Positions 27,437-39,700 of a stretch of DNA of 64,000 nt are shown one piece after another. The DNA comes from Takifugu bimaculatus. Taxonomy: Eukaryota > Chordata > Actinopteri > Tetraodontiformes > Tetraodontidae. The position numbers and the translations under genes are program-made. The notes beneath the pieces were generated by a model that saw only the letters and a list, made by a program, of their open reading frames with translations, had not been told where the DNA came from and made no database searches. The first letter of the stretch is position 1. Each line of letters opens with the position of its first letter. The stretch lies in the NCBI GenBank assembly GCA_004026145.2, contig CP034975.1, positions 6,584,610 to 6,648,609 on the forward strand, read 5' to 3'.

Positions 27437-28979
27437 TTTATTCATGACCATGAGACTCTGGTTTCCTCTGATGAAGATGAGAGATGCAGAAGAAGATAAT
27501 TCAATGAGCCCGGGCTGAGATCTGGCTCCCCCTACTGGTGGGAACGGAGAACACACTAAGATGACGTTGCCTGAGAATGCTTCAGGCTTCAGAAGAAGCT
27601 GCTGAAGCAGCAGAAACGGAGTCCTGCAGTGACGGATATTGACATGTACATACATCTGCTACGGGTCAGTGACATGTTGAAACTAGCAGCCTATTTCTGA
27701 GGGGCTGAGTGAAACCAGCAGTTCTAGAAACGACTCTCAACTCGTATAGGAACATATGTGGATCTTTGTTTTGACGTGTTACAGACACATGTCGGGCAGA
27801 GTGAGGGCAAACGAAGTGCATAAGTGAAAGTAGAGAGCAACAGCCCCCCCCCCCAGCAGGGGTCCCTATTTATAGGAGCAGAACGTCGCTTTACATTAAG
27901 CTCAATGGCGGCGGTTTGCTGCCCTCTGCTGGACACGCTTTCATCTGCTCCTTGCTGGCTGTTTGTAAAGAATGGTGGCGTGGTTACGTGACCCTTAACC
28001 TCAGTTTCTTTCATTTTCTTTTCTTTTTCCCGACAGTAAAACAAAAACAAAACAAAACAATGATTCTGATTGTATTTGGAAAATGTTGTATTCAATATTT
28101 CACACTGTTTGACATCAGCCTTCGTCCCAAAATGAGGGCTGCTGCGTGTTTACCAAGCAGACATTAATGAAAAGCCCTTAACGGAGAGAACTGCAGACAC
28201 TAAACTCTTTTAAAAAAAAATAAAAACGGGCTCACAATTCTTTGGTCCACAAATAAATTGTTCATAAATTAAACCACAAGAGCCCGATGAGTCCAGCTAG
28301 CATCAGTGATATTTGTGCTACTGCAGCTAATGATACCGCTGAGAGACAGACGTGACATCGTCAGTCCCGGTTTGGTGTCCGTGAGAGTCCATGATGCTAA
28401 ATCAAGGTTCGGTGGCACCATCGCAGACTGATCCTGGCGTTCGCCTACATGTCGGAAAAATTCATAAAAAATCACGTCAGGAGTTTCTTCTTCCTCTAAA
28501 ATCCAGTTCAACTCAAAAATCGAGTTCTGATGTGGGTGCTGAGTAATTTTACTCAAGGTAACAGGCAGGACAAAGCAGCCAGAAATAGTTAACAGAAATA
28601 ATTCTGCAGAACTTCTGCTTCTGTCGGGTCGGTTGAAATAGTTCAAATAGGGAAATGGGCAGATAAAATAAGCTTGCGGTCCCCAGCTGGGCCTAGAGAG
28701 GAACACTAAGGGCTAAAAATAAGCCTCTGTGGGTTCTCCAGTCTGGCCCGGGCTGCAGCTCTCGGATCAGCAACAGTTTCTTCCCATCTGGACCCAGAAT
28801 CCAGCAGGAGGAACGAGGCTAAAGGCAGATTTTCTTCTCCTCACATGTCTCCCCAGGAAACCGTCAGACCAACAAAACACAACGTGTCAGTCCCTCGGTC
28901 CCCCCTCTCCCGGGTTTTGGTGCCATGACTGGATCCCACTGGGGTTCCAGCACTCTTCAGCTGTGTGCGGTCCATCCCG
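27437..28979 (-). other. ormdl3: likely ormdl3 3' UTR
   Basis: No coding sequence is recognised. Read on the minus strand, an AATAAA lies at 27442-27437, which would make a 3' UTR of about 1.5 kb; ORMDL3 mRNAs have long 3' UTRs. A strong CTCF-like motif (27918-27932) and a weaker one (27535-27548) lie within it. The end point is inferred. Confidence 0.3.
27918..27932 (-). promoter_or_regulatory. CTCF-like motif, reverse
   Basis: The minus strand reads CCAGCAGAGGGCAGC, a full match to the CTCF core. A weaker one (CCAGTAGGGGGAGC) is at 27548-27535 on the same strand. Confidence 0.55.
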
Positions 28980-29115
28980 TCAGTATTTATTAATCCCAAA
29001 GATCCTGACGCCGTGGAGCTGGGGCAGCTTGGGAATCAGCACGGTCAGTAAGGAGACGGTGTTGACCACAAAATGGATGCGGTCGTATTTGGTGTAGAAG
29101 CTGGTCAGGATGTAC
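28980..29115 (-). CDS. ormdl3: ormdl3 coding exon 3
   Basis: Acceptor gatattcag precedes GTACATCC. It encodes [16 protein letters not shown] through [20 protein letters not shown], and TGA is read at 28982-28980. Confidence 0.96.
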
Positions 29116-29899
29116 CTGAATATCGGAGACAAGAGCGGAAGAGAGACAACCGGTCAGTCACCGAGGGTCCGAGAGCTGCCGGGGGAGGAGCGTATCCTCA
29201 TTTCCAGACGTTGCCACGGTTACAGGTTACACTGCGGCTACTTCCTCTTGCCGCCGCTGTAGCGGCTAACCGCGCCGCTCCTCTTCAAAACAAATGCAGC
29301 CGCGCCCCCCCATCTGCGGTTGATAAGAGCCTTATCTCAATAGCCGCGACGGGTCTGACGGGAGCGCCCGGCTATCGGCGGCGAGGTGACGGCGCTCCGT
29401 TATCTCCCCCGGACAACAGAGAATTCCAGAACATTTTCAGATGGAACCGCTAACGCAGGAGCACGGTTACCAAGCTCCCCTGAAGGCGGCGGCGACACTT
29501 ACAGCACGATGGGCGTGATGGTGAGGAACTTCCGTGAGGCGGTGAACTGCACGCCGTAGTCCATCTGCTCCCAGTGGGTCAGCAGGCGGGCCTTCCCCTG
29601 GTCCGGCGTCTCGAACGGCGTCCCTTTGACCGTGTGCAGCAGCAGGTACATGCACTGCAGAGAGAGGCGCCCCCCCCCAGTCCATTATCACATCTCACAG
29701 CTGCCCCCCCCGAGTCGTGGCTCACCAGGTTGTGAATGAGGTTGGTGAGGGTCCAGACCACGGGCACGCTGACGAACGGGATGCTGAGCAGGACGATGTG
29801 GAGCAGCCCGATGCCCAGGACGTAGGACAGCCACATCCCCCTGCTGTTCATCACCCGGGTGTTGGGGTTGACCTCGCTGTGCGCCGTGCCCACGTTCAT
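28980..29899 (-). CDS. ormdl3: Ormdl3-type regulator of serine palmitoyltransferase
   Basis: An ER membrane protein that senses ceramide and inhibits serine palmitoyltransferase, the first enzyme of sphingolipid synthesis. Coding exons on the minus strand are 29899-29726, 29654-29503 and 29115-28980 (174, 152 and 136 bases). They join in phase to 153 residues plus stop, the family length. The protein starts [20 protein letters not shown], with Asn13 of the ceramide-sensing N-terminus, continues through hydrophobic membrane segments (about 22-63 and 95-140), and ends [32 protein letters not shown] and LTNLIHN favour ORMDL3 over ORMDL1 or 2. The first coding exon begins with a 12-base 5' UTR piece after acceptor ttttcgcag, so a non-coding exon lies upstream. 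Introns are 71 and 387 bases. Confidence 0.96.
29503..29654 (-). CDS. ormdl3: ormdl3 coding exon 2
   Basis: Acceptor ctctgcag precedes TGCATG; the donor is gtaagt after ATCGTGCT. It encodes [30 protein letters not shown] and the start of the next membrane segment (FLTITPIVL). This is the most conserved part of the family. Confidence 0.96.
29726..29899 (-). CDS. ormdl3: ormdl3 coding exon 1
   Basis: Starts at the ATG read from 29899 and ends with ...LTNLIHNL before donor gtgagc. It encodes residues 1-58, including the cytosolic N-terminus and the first membrane segments. Confidence 0.96.
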
Positions 29900-30899
29900 G
29901 CTCGACACCTGCTGCGAAAACACCCCCCCCCACACACACGACACGCGCTGAAGTGCACGCGGGTTCAAAGCCTTCCTGAGTGCCCCCCCTCCGCTCCTCC
30001 CGGGGTAACAGTCCACTAAACGCACCGTTAATCTTCACTAGCGTCTCATTCAGAAACGCGTATTGAGCTCAAATATGCTGTCAGGTCACTGGCGTTTGCT
30101 CAAAGGCTGCCGGCAGCTCAACGCTCAACCTCTGAAACGGACGAGCTGCAGATGTTGAGCAGCAGCAGCAGCAGTTCAGACCAGCACTGGGACCGGAAGT
30201 GACCTCACTCATGACCCCAACATTTGTCTGAAGAAAAATTATGAATGAAAATCAACAAACCGGTCATTTACAGTTTGAGCCAAACCCCCCATATTTTAAG
30301 AGGATGATATTCAGTAACTTATATGATATTATTTTAGATTTTTGCAGTGTTTTATTGATCCTATTGACACGAACGCAAGATTTGACAGGTTAAAGCCTCC
30401 AACTTTAGCAACGCAAATCTTTCTTTTACAGCCGTGTTTCAAAACGACATAAAGCACAAACGTACCTTTTTAGTCCGCCTCTCAAAGAATTAAATCAGCG
30501 TCCCAGAGACCCGGCGCACCGATTGTGGAGCGCGTTTAACGTTTTGCAGCGCGTTTGCACCTGTCGGCCACCGTCCAACACACCCACTCCAGACAAAAAT
30601 GGCTTCAACTCCGACGTGTACCTGCACTGGTCCGTTATCACAGTTTTTGTCTTGGCGATGGCTCCAGTAATGGACCTGATGCAACTGTGGGACTGGAGGC
30701 CAGTTGGGGACGGTCCTCCGGTCACGTCCTCCGGCTCCACATGTCCCACCGTCCGCTCCAGCCGACTCACGACCCACCGAGACTCAAACACTCTCCTCCC
30801 GTCGTCTTCCAGACAACAGCTGGCGACACAACAGCACACATCGGGGTGGAACGTCACCGCTGCTCGGGTTCACGGCTCCACACCGCACTCGGCTCGCAC

Positions 30900-31000
30900 T
30901 GGCTGCAGCCGGTCACATGACCCAGATCAGCCAATCAGCGCTGAATGCGTTGCCCATCGAGGACGACGCCCCCTTTTGACGTCACCACGAAGGGGGCGTT
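30900..31000 (-). promoter_or_regulatory. ormdl3: candidate ormdl3 promoter
   Basis: About 1 kb upstream of the ormdl3 start codon, a GC-rich stretch contains a perfect CRE (TGACGTCA, 30977-30984), a CCAAT box (30931-30937) and a palindromic E-box GTCACATGAC (30912-30921). Plausible donors for a non-coding first exon are at 30465 (G|gtacgt on minus) and near 30618, but I cannot choose between them. The role is inferred from motifs and position. Confidence 0.4.
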
Positions 31001-31285
31001 CACAAAGCGGCATTTTTGTCGATAAAAATAGTTTTAAGCATAATTATTGATGAAATATAAATGTGTGGCTTTTTATATACGGCAAAATCATATCATATCA
31101 ATATATTTTCAGATCATTTCTTATGTTAACAAAGTAACAGAATAAAAACTAAATTAAAATACAACCGGTCACATTGATGTTTGAGACTGTTGTCATGTTC
31201 TTACTGTCTGCAGACATGTAAACATACCACAGTAGTGAATTTAAATAAATGCCATATTAACTCACGCAAATTTCCCATTATTAGT

Positions 31286-31880
31286 GGTCCATCTGTCCTC
31301 TCTGGCCCAGTATGACCAGTCAGTTATCTGTTCGAGGAAAACCATTTGTTCCAGCATAACCAGTTAAATGATTGCCCGAGTATAACAGTCCAGCCTCCAT
31401 CCCAGAATGACCACTCTACCCTAGTATACTTCATCCATTCATTCCCTGTGTTTCAGTAAACCCAGTCCATGTATGCTCTCTGCCCCAGTAAACCCAGTCA
31501 TGTGTCCTCTCTGTCCCACTAAACACAGTCCATTTATCCTCTCTGTCCCAATATTCCCAGTCCCTGTATCCTTTCTTCCCAGTAAAACCAGTCCCTGTAT
31601 CCTTTCTGCCCAGTTAAACCAGTCCCTGTGTCCTCTCTGTCCCAGTATACCCAGACCATTCATCCTCTCTGCCCCAGTATACCCAGTCCCTGTATCCTTT
31701 CTGCCCAGTAAAACCAGTCCCTGTATCCTCTCTGCCCCAGTATACCCAGTTCCTGTATCCTTTCTGCCCAGTAAAACCAGTCCCTGTATCCTCTCTGTCC
31801 CAGTATACCCAGTCCCTGTATTCTCTCTGCCCCAGTATACCCAGTCCCTGTATCCTCTCTGCCCCAGTATACCCAGTCCA
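31286..31880. repeat. 31-32-bp minisatellite
   Basis: Repeats of ccagtccctgtatcctctct with gccccagtatac-type linkers. The left end is diverged and the right end is regular. It keeps long frames open on both strands by chance. Confidence 0.9.
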
Positions 31881-31889
31881 TGACGACAG

Positions 31890-34800
31890 GCAGATGTATT
31901 GAAAACAGCTGAACAGGTGAGGGGGGACCCTGGCCCACTGGTTCCTGGCCCAGGCTCCTCGCTGATCTGGTCTCCAGGTGAGGGGCTGCAGGCCGATGAG
32001 ATGACTGATGGAGGTGAACTTCTGGTCCCACCGTCACAGATCAACGGTTTTGTGTTCTGATCCCAACCCAACACCTCCCACTAATTTAGGCCCACAGCAG
32101 CCTGGGGCCGGGGGTAGGGAGTGTGTGTGTGGGGGTGGGGGGCAGCTACGTCCTTCTGGTAGCAACGTTAGCTGACACCCGACGTTTGTAAGGCGAACGG
32201 TGAGAACCGGGTCTGCTGGTGTGACAAGGGCGCCGCTGTGGCGCCTGCAGCCCCGGCTGCTGTGGCGGCGTCAGCCGTGTAAACCTAGAGCTCGCTTTAG
32301 CCGCGAGCGGAGGGTGACGGAACGGTGAGATCACCGCTGGCCCCGGAACAAAGCCTGGACCCGTGTCACAGGCCCAGGGCGGGGGCGCGGCCTGCAATGG
32401 CGTCATCAGGTCCACCCAGCTTCATGGGCGCGTGTCTCTACGCTGAGTCATGCCCACGGGTCATCAGGCAGAGCCCCCCAGACGTAACACGATGCTCCAC
32501 GCCGCTCTCGAATGCAGCACGTTTCAGGTTTTCTTCTGGCATTCGGGGGCCGAGACCTCAATTCTTCACACGTCGTCTGCAAAGCTGCTTCTCCTCGGGC
32601 AGAATGAAGTCATGACCTTGTGACTGCGCTTACGTCAACGTCAACAGGTCGGATTTCACATTTCAAGAAGGCGCTAGAACGTTTTCTTCTTTGCGTTCAT
32701 TTTGTTTTCCTGGATTTATTCCTTTTAAAGAACACCACTGACGTCACCTAAACCCTGAATCTGACATTAAAAAAAGAAGGGGGGGGAAAAAAGCAGGGAT
32801 GACAGAAAGTGGCCAGAAGGTGGCGCTATCATCTCGTGCTGACCGTCAATGCTGCTCATCCTGGAGGCTGGGCTCGGGGTTCAAGACAAAGTGCCGCAGG
32901 TTTAAGTGTCCAAGCCCTCTCTTTAAGACACAGACAGTCCCGAAACGTCCTGAAACATGAATTCTCAGACTCCAGATTGATGCAAATGGAGGCTGATGAA
33001 CATCAAAGGGGAGTGAGCGTGGTGGTTTCCAGGCCTGTAGATGAGCCGGATGGGACGGGAACGGTCGTCTCCAATAGGAGAGGTGGACTTGTGACCCAGG
33101 CCCGCCTGGATGAGAGTCTCCCTGGAAAAGGCTGACGCAGGGAGTCCATTATTGCCCCTGGAGGAAGCGGAGGATTAGAACACCAAAGAACTTCAATAAA
33201 AGAAGTGTCTGTTTGGGGGTCGGGGAGGGGCAGGAGGAGGGTGGCAGCGGTGGTGGTGGGGGTTCCTCTCATTGTCCCCGCAGTGATTGAGAGCAAGAGG
33301 AGGGGAGTGGGATGGCATTGTGTTCACAGCCCCTCTGAAGAAGGTGGTTATTAGGGGGGCTGGCTGGGGGGGTGGGGGTGGGGGGGGGAGGGATGGTGAT
33401 GCTGTTGACTCTTCATCTCGTGTGAACAAAGTCTCTGGCTCGCAGCCCTCTTCAGTCCCTCTGTCCTGGTCTGCCTTGTTTACTAGTGCCATGAATCCTG
33501 TCCCTCTCAGCAGGAGCCCCCACCAACTCCAACCTGCACCGCCGCACATTCGGGGGCTTAAGTGCCCTTTAATTAGGCTGCCTCGGTGTCCGGCTGAAGA
33601 CCGCTGAGGGTTTAGACCTGTCCCTGTGTGTGAGAGCCCCCCCCCCCCCCCCAGAAGGGCTCCCCTCCAGCAGCCGACGGATGAAGTGTTTGCTGCTCTA
33701 ATGAAAAAAGGTTGACGTGGGGGTGTCCTTTATCCCCCGTCTTAAAACCCCCTGACAAAAGCGTTGATATTATCTTTAACACCCAACCATTTCCAGGACA
33801 CCCCAGCAAGGACTCCGGGCCGAGGTGGTCCAAGTACCGGGAGGCTCAGGCCTTCCAAAATTCCCCAGACATGACAGCAAACATGATGCACTTCCTGTAC
33901 AGACGGCAAACACTCGGGTTTTATTATCGCTCTCTGCTCTTAATTAAACACTCCATGGGGGGGGGGGTTAATGTGGTTTAAAGGAGCACAAATGAGGTGC
34001 AACCATCTGCATACAGGGTCAGAAGAAGGTGGTGCCGGTCCAGAGTAATTCCTGGATGAAGGAGGTCAGAGGTCCTGAAACGTTCCGGGAGAGACGGGAA
34101 CACGTGGAGCGAAGTGAGAGATGGAAGGAATGAAGGAGGAAGAGGGATGCGAAGCTGTTTGGGAGGGGAGTGGGGCAGGATCTGGCGTGTTCAGGAACTT
34201 TCTCGCCACAGCCCAGTGTGTGTAGCTACCCCGCTAATCCCGGTTTTATTGGCTGCTTGTGTCCAGCCATGCTAGTCGGATTGACTGGGGAGGGCGGTGG
34301 GGGGGACCGAACACATGTCCTTTTTTGTGATAATACACTGATTAGGCCTGAGAAAGACCCGGACCTGGTTGCGGTCTTTCTCAAGTCGCCGTAGAAACCA
34401 GCCCGGCGGGGGACCTCCAACAACACGTTTTTACACCGAATAACACGTTTAGTGTCTGGGCTCCGCTTCTCCGCATTCCCCAGATCCTGGCCCGGAACGC
34501 CGCTCACGGCTCCTCGTCCAGCTCCCAGAGCTGAGCTCGGCACAGTTCTGATTGGACACCCGGCGATGGCGCCGATTGGAAACAGACGTGACTCACCGTG
34601 GACTCGGCTGTGACACAAAAAAGCATTTTTATTTGGGGGGAAGGTGGAGGGCTCCAGGGGGGGCGGCCTCTGACACATCTTCCAAACATATCTATTAATT
34701 ATTGTCACATTTACAGACAAGCCCCCCCCCCCCCCTTCCTGTCCCGCCACCCTCCAACAGTGTGGTGGGTCGAGTGCTGCTCAGTTACTGCCTGTTTCCC

Positions 34801-36230
34801 TATTTTCTTTGTTATGGAGGAATAAAACGACGGTGGTGGCTGAAGGGGGGGGGGGCACGCTGGTGCTGACCTCCCGACTGCCGTCTCTGTGGTGGGCACT
34901 CGCGCTCCCAGCCCCTGCTGCGTGACCCTCCGGCCCCCTCAGGCTTTCAGCGGAGTCGGCGGGGGCCCTGGGCAGCACCTATCAGAGGCAGGGACGATTG
35001 AGATGTTGAACCCGGTCACAAAAACGGAGAACAAACGTCACGTGTGGAACGTTTTAGCGGCAGCGCGAACTCGCTAAAACCGCTCCGGTTCATCCGTTGG
35101 TAGCAACAGATTCCAAACCTAATGAAAAGGAAGCAAAACATCTTTGACTTTGTCGCTGAACCTATAATGACCTCCCTTCCTTGGAAACGGGTCCCGTAAA
35201 GGCTGGTTTCCATATGGCTCCGCACACTCAATCTGTTGTGAAACCCATCATGGGATCCATCTGGACTAATGACTTGTAAATCTATTTTTAATAAGCCAGA
35301 AATGTTCTCGCTCCCTCTCTTTTTTAATTGAGTGAAAATTTTGATCAAACGTGGCTTCCTATAGATTTTGTTGTTGCAAATTTAAATGGGATTTAAGGGG
35401 AATCCCATCTGCCTTTAAGGGATGTTTTAAGGGAGTTCGATAGCTCTGGAGTCAAATGCGATGTCTTGGATCAATGACTTGTGTAGTCTTGTTTGGACTG
35501 AACCGAGCCGCAGAGGTCCATGACCAAAACCATAACCATAACCTAAGCTAACCCCCACCCTGATTACCATCTCCATGTTTGCTCTGCGTCATCCGCCTTG
35601 TTTGTCGTTGTCCCCCTCAGTTTCCTACAGCCTGAATCAAATATACTTCAGGCTAAGTCCATCACAAGTGTCCGTCCCTCTCTGCCCCCCGCCCCCCCCC
35701 CACAGTCGCTCGCCCAGCAGCCCATCAGAATGACAATAGCGTTGATGTAAAATGTGTCGCCTTTGGGCCGCTGGAGCACAGAACCCTGCATGCCTGGCCC
35801 AGCCACCGCCAGCGTTTATGGCTTTATTGTGTCCCCTTTTATGTCCTCCCCTGTTGGGGCGGGCGGACAACAATTTAGAAAATTCACTGTAAATGTCCCA
35901 ATGTGCGCTCGTTGGAGATCAGGCGTGTGTGTGCATGTGTGTGTGTGTGTGTGTGTGTGCGCGAGCGCTCCGGTGCAGAGATGCTGACCTACATCCCTCC
36001 ACCAGCCACACCGGGATTCTGGGTTGTGTTTTTTTTTTATTTTTCTTGGATGAAACAAGTTGAGTATCAACTCCAGTCTACCTTTTTCATGTGTCCCTCC
36101 CTCCCTCGACCCCCCCCCCTCCCCTTTTTCACTCTCTCCTTTCTTTTCCACATTACCAGGGGGTGGCGTGTGATTGACAGATGGGAACGAATAATAATTA
36201 TTTTTTTTTCGTAACCTAAGGCCATCTCCT
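31890..36230. other. spacer between ormdl3 and wnt3
   Basis: No gene recognised. It holds poly-G/C tracts (33640-33652, 34723-34735, 36258-36275), a G-rich stretch at 33216-33395 that could form quadruplexes, a GT tract at 35937-35958, and a strong CTCF-like motif (32813-32827). Confidence 0.65.
32813..32827 (+). promoter_or_regulatory. CTCF-like motif, forward
   Basis: CCAGAAGGTGGCGCT matches the core at all but one position. Confidence 0.55.
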
Positions 36231-36655
36231 GTGATTGGCTTGCCAGCTGACATCTCAAAGCCCCCCCCCCCCCCTTAATATTGGGCCTTGGATGAGGCAT
36301 CCTCAGGGAGAAAAAAGTAGAGAGAGAGAGATATCTACCTTAGGGAAGAACCTCAGAGCGAGGGAGGGAAGGAGAAGACGGGTAGGAGCGTGTGTGCTAG
36401 AGACACTTATTCTCTTAACTACTGGGAGACAGACACACTTTTCCTGGCCTGACTCTAGGAAGGGGGGAAGACTGCTTTTTCTTTCAATATCATTTAAACC
36501 TCCCCATCATTCAACAATCAAGCGGCCCTCTTCCTGGAAAACTCTTCATTGACTGTTGGAATTTTTATGTATTGATCCATTCAAACCTCACACACACACA
36601 CCACGCACACACACACACGCGCGCGTGCAGGCGCACGCACAGCAGGGCTTACCTC
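36231..36655 (+). promoter_or_regulatory. wnt3: likely wnt3 5' UTR and proximal promoter
   Basis: This stretch directly precedes the wnt3 start codon. It contains an inverted CCAAT box (ATTGG at 36234-36238), a poly-C tract, a GA-rich run and a CA-rich tract just before the ATG. No TATA box at a convincing distance is seen, so the transcription start is not placed. The call rests on position. Confidence 0.35.
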
Positions 36656-36735
36656 ATGGATTTATATCTGATTGGATATTTGATGTGTGTGTGGTTGCCC
36701 AGCTCGAGGGTGCTTGGAGGCTATCCCATCTGGTG
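36656..36735 (+). CDS. wnt3: wnt3 coding exon 1 (signal peptide)
   Basis: The ATG at 36656 opens 26 codons starting MDLYLIGYL and ending GGYPIW, followed by two bases (TG) and the donor gtgagt at 36736. The split codon TG|G gives a second Trp, so YPIWW spans the junction, as in other Wnt3/3a proteins. This start was chosen because it directly precedes a hydrophobic leader and because the YPIWW junction is diagnostic. The exon is embedded in a longer spurious frame. Confidence 0.95.
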
Positions 36736-39700
36736 GTGAGTACAAATCCACTGTTTCGGCATCAAGACCTTTTATTTTGTTTTTAAAGGTGGTGGTGGTG
36801 GGGGGGGGGGTCCTGTTTTTGGTCAAATGATCATTTCTGAGAGGGCAGAATGCATACTTTTAGCTGACTGCATGGAAAAACCGTTCTCCGGCCCAGTCCA
36901 AAGAATCTTAACCTCAAATTCTTGTGTAGCGGAAAAGGCTGGCCGTTCTTTTTCCCCTCCACGCTCGGGTCCATCCATCATACTGGGACATGTTGTGATG
37001 CGAAGAGGATGGCTCCTCAGCTCGGATCCGTTCACTTCGGCTCGGGACGCGTCTGTGGACGGTTGCCATGATGATAGCAACTGTCAACAGCAACTTGTGT
37101 TGGAGCGCAAAGCTAAAACGTTGAACAATAGCTATTACAGATTTGGCTTTCCGGTAGATGACATCGCTGAAGGGTCCGGGGTCCAGATCAGCTGCGCAAT
37201 TCTGGGAATGTTTCAGGAAGTAATAGAATGCATGAGTTTGTCCGGACTGTTATTGCCTGTCAGAAAAAAACCAAAATGTATTATTAGGATTAGTTTTGCT
37301 GCTATTGGTTTGAATCCTCTCAGCGTTCTGCTAAATTTAATTAATTCTTTTATTGTTGACACAGAAAAACACTTAAGCATGTCGTTTTTGCCCCCGCCAG
37401 CTGCTCCAGACTTTTCCAGAGACAATATGTTAAGGTGCCGCGGGGTTTTAGTCTTTGTTAAATTTCCCCAGATCGGGTTTGGCACCAGCCACCGAAACGT
37501 AGACGTCTCTCTCATTACAAATTCAGCCACCTCACGGCTCCTCGGCTCCTTTTGTAACGTAGAGCTTTTATTTTTGAGATATCTGCACGGGAGGATGACA
37601 GAACTCTTTTGGCCCGTGCCGCCGTGCTTGTCAGAGCTACTGCACTTTTTAGTAGCCCGGCTAGCATGTGGTCCCGGTGCCGTCCAAAACCACGAGCAGC
37701 TTCTGGTTTCATTTACACGGCGCGCAGCTGCCAAACATGCAGGCCACAGGGCAGAAGTGGTAAAGAGGACTGAACACCGACTGCTGGCTCCAGTCACACA
37801 CAGGCAGGGCTGTCAGATACCTGCAGCGACTCACTTCAAGGAGCTAACAGTGACACCGGTGCGCTGTTTGAACCCCGGCATCGCTCACCCACCTTTGATT
37901 CTGGTGACAAGTTTTCAAGCGTGGGCCGGGCAGGGGGCTGGCTGCACCCCCTGGAGCCTGAGCAAGAGTCACACACCTCTGACAGTGTCGAGACGCGTCA
38001 AACACTTTCAAAAGGAAGCAATGTGAGGTAGCGAGAGGGTGCCGGCTGTCGGCAGGGGCCCGGACTGGGCTCCTCTCAGGGGCGAGGACTCGACCGTAAA
38101 TTCTCCGGGCGGTGTGGGACCGGTTAGAGAGGAGTTCTGACTGCTTCCTGCCTGGCAGCCTTGCTTTGACAAGATGGGGTGTTGAAAACTAAACAGAGCA
38201 TAAATAACTCCTGTGATATGCACATATGCATGAACGCAGGCGAGGTGCGCGGCAAACTAATGATGTGGGGTTGGAAAGGCGAGACAGACCAGTTATCTGC
38301 CTGCTGGAAATGCAAGAAGACTGGGGGAAACATCTTTTATGCAAAATGGCCAAAGTCCAGGCTCGAGCGAATGCCGCCGCGGCCCCACACCGTCGCCTGC
38401 GTGCGCTTCAGAGAACTTTAGGGAAACATTCGGAACTTGAAGAACGAGCTAATAAAGGTCTGAGCTTGTGTTGTTGGCTCGGTGTAGCTGTCATCTCTGC
38501 GGAGGTGATGATACATCAGCGCCGACGCTAACGTTGACTCTGCCATCATCAGTTTAACTCACCAACAACTTTAGCTTAAAGTAATGACACCATCCTGGTT
38601 CAACAATGCATCCTAAAATAACACTTGACACAAAAAAATGGATATCTCCTCCTCTCCGCCAAAACAGACTTCTTCTTCCAGAAGAAAAATCTCACAATTA
38701 TCGTCTTTGTGATTTTCCAGGCTGTGTAAAAGTGTCTGTAGAATGTTTCCAAAACCAAAAAGTTTCAATTTATTATTACGAGTGACAAAAAACGAGCAGT
38801 TGTTTAGTATCATTCCCAGGTCGTCCAATAACACATTCACGGCTTTCCAGGGTTGTTGGAACCGGATATTTGTTGGTTTTCAGCCCGGTCCGCTAACCCG
38901 AACCATCAAGAGTCAAACCCTATCTTCTAAACGGTTGTGCAGGAACCTGGAACCAGCAGATATTCTATCAGTGACTCTTGCCATTACTCCTGCCGACTGT
39001 CAATTACTCTGCAATCCGATTAGCACAGAGAAATAAATCAATGCAATCTTTGTCCTTTTTATTAATTTGCTGTTACGGCTGCGTCTGTGACAAAAAAAAA
39101 CAAATAAACTTCAACCGTGCACTTTAATTTGGAAGCACATGCTTTTCTACACTGACTAAAATTAAGCTTCTGAATCGAGCTCACAGACCTTTCTAGCTCA
39201 ACCTGAGCAGCTTAGCGGGGTCTCCAGAGTCCATCTCTGGGTCTCAGGAATGTCATTATCCGACTGCAACACCCCCACCCTGCTCCCACCTCCAATCTTC
39301 AATCCAATCTTTAAACCCAGAATCCCCCACCGTTGGCACAAGGATCACTTAAATGATCCTTTCTGTGGAAAAATCCTTCGTCTGCCCGCCTGTGTGAAAA
39401 GATCAAGGATGTTTGAGAATTATTCTCAATGGTGCGCTAGAAGGTGGAGATAATTCCACAAGAATGTCATTCACGGGAATCGTCGGGGTTCCGCTTTGAA
39501 TGGCTCCAGCCTGCCAGGGTCAAAGACAATATTGTGCTAAATCCCAGAATAAATGTCTCCCCAGAGAGAAGTGGGAACAAAAAGGAAGTAAAGTCCTCAA
39601 AAACATGGATGTAATATGTTCCAGAATGAGGACTTTGACCCAGAGCAGGTCCCCGAGCTGATCGATACGCAAATATTCAGAGATCGTTTTCCAGGAGCAG

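Noticed and set aside
30495..31050. Overlapping frames of 90-175 codons upstream of ormdl3
   Set aside because: GC-rich promoter region with frames open on both strands; none resembles a protein.
31439..32074. 211-codon minus-strand frame with GTGYTGAERIQGL repeats
   Set aside because: Product of the 31-32-bp minisatellite; no flanking coding signal.
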